Assembly (NCBI GenBank): GCA_028288875.1
Contig: JAQGHK010000283.1
Location: 1 to 16,888, forward strand
Source: Phycisphaerales bacterium
GTDB lineage: Bacteria > Planctomycetota > Phycisphaerae > Tepidisphaerales > Tepidisphaeraceae
Direction of reading: 5' to 3'
DNA: 16,888 nt
A model generated the notes under the pieces. It made no database searches and was not told where the DNA came from. It was given only the letters and a program-made list of their open reading frames with translations. A program made the position numbers and the translations under genes. Below, piece by piece: positions 13,945 to 16,888 of the stretch (its first letter is position 1; each line of letters opens with the position of its first letter).

Positions 13945-15717
13945 TTACACCGTCGGCTGTTCGGCGAAATTCAGCATCGACTTCGTGCCCGCCGCTGCCA
14001 GTGACACCGAGTAGTACTTCGATGCCGGCGATTTCAGCACGTACTTGGTCTGCTGAACCACGCGCACCAGCACCGTGCCGGCGTTCTGGTCTTTGATCGT
14101 CCAGTTGCCGCTGCCGTCGGTGAGCACGGACGATTCGGTCGAGTCCCAGAGGCCGTTCTTGTTCGTGTCGATGTACACCCGCCAGTTGCCCAGGCCGAAC
14201 TCGTTGGTATCGAGCAGGCCGTCGCCGTCGATGTCTTTGAAGACTTTGCCGGTCAGCAGGGTCTTGGCCGTGAAGCCGAACGCCTTGGAGCTGACAGCAC
14301 CGCCGGCGGCGAGGGTCACGTCGTAGTACCCGCTGGCCGGGCCGGAGCGGCGGTAGCCGCCCTTGGTTTCAGCGGCGATGCGATAATCGCCCGGCGGCAG
14401 GCTCAGGGAGTAGCCGCCGAAGTTGTTGGTCGTGGCGACCGTTTCGCCCGCACTGACGACGCCGTCCTTGTTCGTATCGGCGAACACGCGCCAGCCGACC
14501 AGCAACGGCTCGTTGGAATCGCGGAAGCCGTCGCCGTCGAGGTCGTCAAATACCGTGCCGCTGACTTTGCCGGGCGTCTTGTCCTTAGCGATTGCGAAAT
14601 CCTGGCTGGCCTTGAACTGGCCGGCGGTGACGCTGATCGTGCGGTAGCCGGTAGACGGCTTAATCGCGACATACGTCGCCGGCACTTTCTCGGCGACGCG
14701 GTAGGTGCCAGTGGCGAGGTTCGTGAACGTGTAACGGCCGTTGGCGTCGGTGATGACAGTGTTCTCGCCGGCATCCAGCACGTTGTTTGAATTCTTGTCG
14801 ATATAGACCGACACGCCGGCGATGCCGGTTTCATTGCTGTCGCGATAGCCGTCGTTGTCCAAATCCGTGAACACGCTGCCGGCGATGGTGGCGGCGGGCT
14901 TGATCTCGTAGCCGACGTCATCCAGCGCGGCGTAATCCAGCGGCGTATACAGCTTGCGCGTGCCGCGCGTGAGCGTCGGATCGAGCGCCACTTCCTGGCC
15001 GCCGCTTTGGATGCCTTCCTTGAAGTGCACGCCGTCGGCCATCAGGGGCACCTTGCTGCCGTACGCCGCGACGGACGCCGGGCCGTTGAAGTACCCGCCG
15101 CTCGCGTAAGCCGGCCAGGTTTCGCTGCCCGCGCCGATGCCCAGCACGTGCCCGAGCTCATGGGCAGCGACGCTGTAGAAATCCGACTGCGTGGTGCCCA
15201 GCCCGGCCGTCGTGATGCCGAAGAACCAGTTGGTGGCGTTATCGAATGCGATCGAGCCGGTCTTGGGGGCAAAATCCGTGCGCGGCGTAGCGGTCGCACC
15301 GCTCTGCCCACGCCCGCGAACCAGCGTCGTCCAGGCGGTCGTGCCCGAGGCCGACCAACCGTTAGGACCGCCCTGGCCGAGCGTGCTGCCGTCCAGATCG
15401 CGAGCGCCGACGTAGACGATGACGGTGTCGGTCGGCACGGCGGGGTTCACGATCGAGGTCGTGTCGCCGGTCGACGGGTTGCGCAGATTCACGGTGAACG
15501 TGTTGGTGCCCGACGGCGTGACGGCCGAGAAGGCATCGCCGATGCGCGTCGAAAGCAACTGCCCGGCGGCGGTCAGCACGTCTTTGCGGGCCTGAGTGAA
15601 AAAGCCGGTGTTGTCGTAGCGGTAATCAAACTGAAACGTGAACGCGAGCAACTGGCGCGTCTCGAGGGATTCGACACAAGCGCCCCGGAAGGGCGAATAC
15701 GGCTTCGGCTTGTTCAT
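13945..15717 (-). CDS. Secreted metzincin-like metalloprotease with three SdrD-B-like repeats
   Basis: This 590-aa protein starts at the ATG at 15717, with GGAG 7 nt upstream; a TTG at 15741 is less likely. The planctomycete motif VESLETRQLLAF is at 15-26. The protease domain (about 27-272) has 'AAHELGHVLGIG' (H186, E187, H190). The normal third ligand position (HExxHxxGxxH) is Ala196. From memory of related proteins, the third His may be H231 in 'MADGVHFKEG', after an insertion. 'TPLDYAALDDVGYE' closes the domain. Then come three repeats of about 100 residues (about 278-378, 384-482, 487-587), each opening with 'DLDNDGYRDSNE' or similar and a second DxNxDG-like loop, resembling calcium-binding SdrD-B domains. 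It is probably a surface or secreted zinc protease. Confidence 0.83.
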   Translation of the reverse strand: MNKPKPYSPFRGACVESLETRQLLAFTFQFDYRYDNTGFFTQARKDVLTAAGQLLSTRIGDAFSAVTPSGTNTFTVNLRNPSTGDTTSIVNPAVPTDTVIVYVGARDLDGSTLGQGGPNGWSASGTTAWTTLVRGRGQSGATATPRTDFAPKTGSIAFDNATNWFFGITTAGLGTTQSDFYSVAAHELGHVLGIGAGSETWPAYASGGYFNGPASVAAYGSKVPLMADGVHFKEGIQSGGQEVALDPTLTRGTRKLYTPLDYAALDDVGYEIKPAATIAGSVFTDLDNDGYRDSNETGIAGVSVYIDKNSNNVLDAGENTVITDANGRYTFTNLATGTYRVAEKVPATYVAIKPSTGYRTISVTAGQFKASQDFAIAKDKTPGKVSGTVFDDLDGDGFRDSNEPLLVGWRVFADTNKDGVVSAGETVATTNNFGGYSLSLPPGDYRIAAETKGGYRRSGPASGYYDVTLAAGGAVSSKAFGFTAKTLLTGKVFKDIDGDGLLDTNEFGLGNWRVYIDTNKNGLWDSTESSVLTDGSGNWTIKDQNAGTVLVRVVQQTKYVLKSPASKYYSVSLAAAGTKSMLNFAEQPTV

Positions 15718-15768
15718 TCGGTAACTCCGCAAGGACAGCAATCCGACAGGGCGTCGGAAGAGAGCGAA

Positions 15769-15797
15769 AAAATACAGATTTCAGCAGCAACACGCAA
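15769..15797 (-). promoter_or_regulatory. Candidate promoter of the metalloprotease gene
   Basis: On the minus strand TTGCGT (15792-15797), 17 bp and TATTTT (15769-15774) form a plausible sigma-70-type promoter. The expected leader is about 45 nt and includes the small hairpin CCGAC/GTCGG at 15743-15757. Both boxes are imperfect. Confidence 0.35.
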
Positions 15798-15839
15798 TGA
15801 AAATCGCCGAGGATTGGCCATAAGTGCGAAAAACGGCAG

Positions 15840-15868
15840 GCGTTTTGATTCTGCTATTTTCAAAACGC
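15840..15868. promoter_or_regulatory. Inverted repeat GCGTTTTGA-N11-TCAAAACGC
   Basis: Perfect 9-bp arms lie at 15840-15848 and 15860-15868 around an AT-rich 11-bp spacer. The site is about 45 bp upstream of the proposed metalloprotease -35 box. It is consistent with an operator for a dimeric regulator or a hairpin. Confidence 0.4.
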
Positions 15869-15966
15869 GTTTGGCGCGCAACTGCAGGACTGGTAAGAGG
15901 TAAGGCGAATAAAACACGCGCCCGGCGCGACGACAGATTACCCAGCCCGCCGTGTGACTTAGGATC

Positions 15967-16014
15967 GTCGCTTGCGGTATCGCCTTGCCCGCGAAAGGCG
16001 ACGCCGCAAGCGAC
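15967..16014. repeat. Long palindrome of a second type
   Basis: 20-bp arms (15967-15986/15995-16014) pair with two mismatches around an 8-nt loop; the core is GTCGCTTGCGG...CCGCAAGCGAC. It resembles the REP-like elements in size and in its GCTTGC core but has a different sequence. Only one copy is present here. Confidence 0.7.
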
Positions 16015-16264
16015 GCCACGACCCACCCCCAAACGCGGCCGCGTTCTCCCCACTACTGACCACGCCGGGAGAAGAAATCGATCGCAAGCTCTACCTGCGG
16101 GCGCTGGCACCATCGCGTGCGACATAGCCGTTGATTCTACCGCCGCCCGATCCCGCTGTCGGCCAAAAAGCAGACGTTTTTCAACATTTCGGCTTGGCCA
16201 ATCCCAGCACGCGCGCTCAAATCCGATTTGCACCCCGGCCCCGCCCGCGGCAAGCTCGCTCTCT

Positions 16265-16606
16265 ATGCCGCCGTTCCCGTTTCTCACCCCCAGCCCACTC
16301 ACCTTCGGCCCGCTGCGCGACGGCGAACTCAGCCTCCGCCTGACCGCCGCCGACGTCACCGATGACGTGCCGGCGTATTCCTTCGCCATCCAGATCGACG
16401 GCGTTCCCGCTGACGTCGGCATGATCCGCCTTCGCCCCCAGACGACCCCGCACCTGGAGCAGGTCCGCGGCCACATCGGCTACGCCATCCACGAACCGAA
16501 TCGCGGCCATCACTACGCCGAGCGGGCCGCCCGGCCGGACAACGATCAATATCAGGACGGCGATCGTGAGAAATGCCGCTATCGCATCGCGACGCTCGTG
16601 TTGTAG
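16265..16606 (+). pseudogene. GNAT acetyltransferase with probable internal in-frame deletion
   Basis: The open frame encodes 113 aa. 'FPFLTPSPLTFGPLRDGELSL', 'TPHLEQVRGHIGYAIHEPNRGHHYAERA' and the ending 'DNDQYQDGDREKCRYRI' match the N-terminal, middle and extreme C-terminal blocks of a GNAT family I recall as about 170-190 aa. The central stretch that normally follows the acetyl-CoA loop (RGHGYA-like, here RGHHYA at 80-85), with beta-5, alpha-4 and the 'CNPDNxAS' type block, is missing, although the frame is intact. The junction near 16523-16533 holds CGGGC-C-GCCCG and repeated GGCC, which may have mediated the deletion. It is likely non-functional, or at best a truncated protein. No Shine-Dalgarno is seen. 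Confidence 0.65.
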
Positions 16607-16664
16607 CGTTTTTGCTGAATCCGGCCCCCGGATCGACGCCCACCACGCTGCAGTGAATCAGTGC

Positions 16665-16757
16665 GCCGGCGTAGTCGCGAGCTTGCTCGCGTTTTCGCAC
16701 AACTTGCGAGCAAGCTCGCGGCTACGCCGGCCACACGATTCTTAAACCGAGCGTACG
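16665..16757. repeat. REP-like palindromic element, copy 2
   Basis: 27-bp arms (16665-16691/16705-16731) pair with one mismatch and one G-T position around a 13-nt loop, the same loop length as copy 1. The right flank CACACGATTCTTAAACCGAG matches copy 1 closely, and CGAGCGTACG (16748-16757) recurs inverted at 12590-12599. It lies in the convergent gap between the GNAT remnant and the right-edge gene, 47 bp from the latter's stop (49 bp for copy 1). Confidence 0.85.
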
Positions 16758-16777
16758 GTGTGAACCGCGCCGGCGTT

Positions 16778-16888
16778 TTAGTTCATCCCATGCGTGCCCA
16801 TGTGCATGGCTTTGTCCTTCATCATCTTGCCCTTCATCATCATGTCGTCGCCCTTTTTCATCATGTCGTCCTTGCCCATGCCGGAATC
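16778..16888 (-). CDS. Met/Lys/Asp repeat protein (MxKDx pentapeptide-like), C-terminal fragment
   Basis: The stop codon is at 16778-16780 and 36 codons are visible before the right edge. The residues are almost all M, K, D and G: 'DDMMKKGDDMMMKGKMMK' followed by 'DKAMHMGTHGMN'. This resembles small exported 'pentapeptide MXKDX repeat' proteins, which usually have a signal peptide followed by such repeats and have no established function; metal (copper) interaction by Met/His is a guess. The N-terminus is outside the window. Confidence 0.6.
   Translation of the reverse strand, partial: DSGMGKDDMMKKGDDMMMKGKMMKDKAMHMGTHGMN

Larger units (their letters stand above)
15718..16264. other. 547-bp divergent gap between the metalloprotease and the GNAT remnant
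   Basis: No gene is supported on either strand. It holds the minus-strand promoter candidate, an inverted repeat at 15840-15868 (GCGTTTTGA/TCAAAACGC, 11-bp spacer) that could be an operator, and a second type of long palindrome at 15967-16014. The stretch from 16020 to 16264 shows nothing recognisable. Confidence 0.55.

Noticed and set aside
15007..15903. Plus-strand open frame of about 298 codons opposite the metalloprotease
   Set aside because: It is a shadow of the protease gene, arginine-rich and without recognisable domains.
15824..16264. N-terminal extension of the GNAT remnant
   Set aside because: The extra 147 codons are basic low-complexity sequence crossing two palindromes; family resemblance begins at the ATG at 16265.

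Overview
The window looks like chromosomal DNA from a planctomycete, most likely the Phycisphaerae/Tepidisphaera-Humisphaera side. This rests on high GC, three predicted surface proteins that begin with the planctomycete 'LExLExRxL' N-terminal motif (PF07595-like) instead of a classical signal peptide, a DUF6677-like membrane protein, and several genes with no Shine-Dalgarno sequence. The taxonomic placement is inference. No phage, plasmid, transposase, CRISPR, tRNA or rRNA gene was found.

Left part (1-7234): an exported FAD:protein FMN transferase (ApbE) with a DUF2271-like tail runs off the left edge on the minus strand. It is divergent from RNase D (rnd). An SDR oxidoreductase follows, with a C-terminal membrane anchor and an unusual 11-residue-repeat (LEA/apolipoprotein-like) tail. 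Next are an FmdB-type zinc ribbon protein, a convergent DUF2959-like lipoprotein and a GT39/ArnT-type membrane glycosyltransferase. rnd, the zinc-ribbon gene and the GT39 gene each have a -10-like hexamer exactly 7 nt before the ATG, the signature of leaderless mRNAs.

Middle part (7235-11790): a 904-bp non-coding stretch precedes two tandem paralogous secreted glycoside-hydrolase-like proteins (clan GH-A type NEP and TEW motifs). They have different low-complexity linkers and related C-terminal beta domains. Each gene has its own structured 5' region and is followed by a strong hairpin. The 5' regions hold switch-like alternative pairings and a pair of stem-loops with identical loops.

Right part (11790-16888): a stand-alone HD-domain protein resembling the C-terminal domain of Ppx/GppA; then, on the minus strand (reading right to left), a secreted metzincin-like protease with three SdrD-B-like repeats, a 66-aa membrane protein, and a two-gene membrane pair with an ATGA overlap. 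A GNAT acetyltransferase lies on the plus strand and appears to have lost its central part by in-frame deletion. The C-terminus of a Met/Lys/Asp repeat protein runs off the right edge. Two copies of a long palindromic REP-like element sit in the two convergent gaps of this part, where they probably act as bidirectional terminators.

I do not see one coherent multi-gene defence or biosynthetic system. The best candidates for undescribed biology are the structured leaders of the GH pair, the shared N-terminal export motif, the SDR-hendecad fusion with its internal start, and the REP family.
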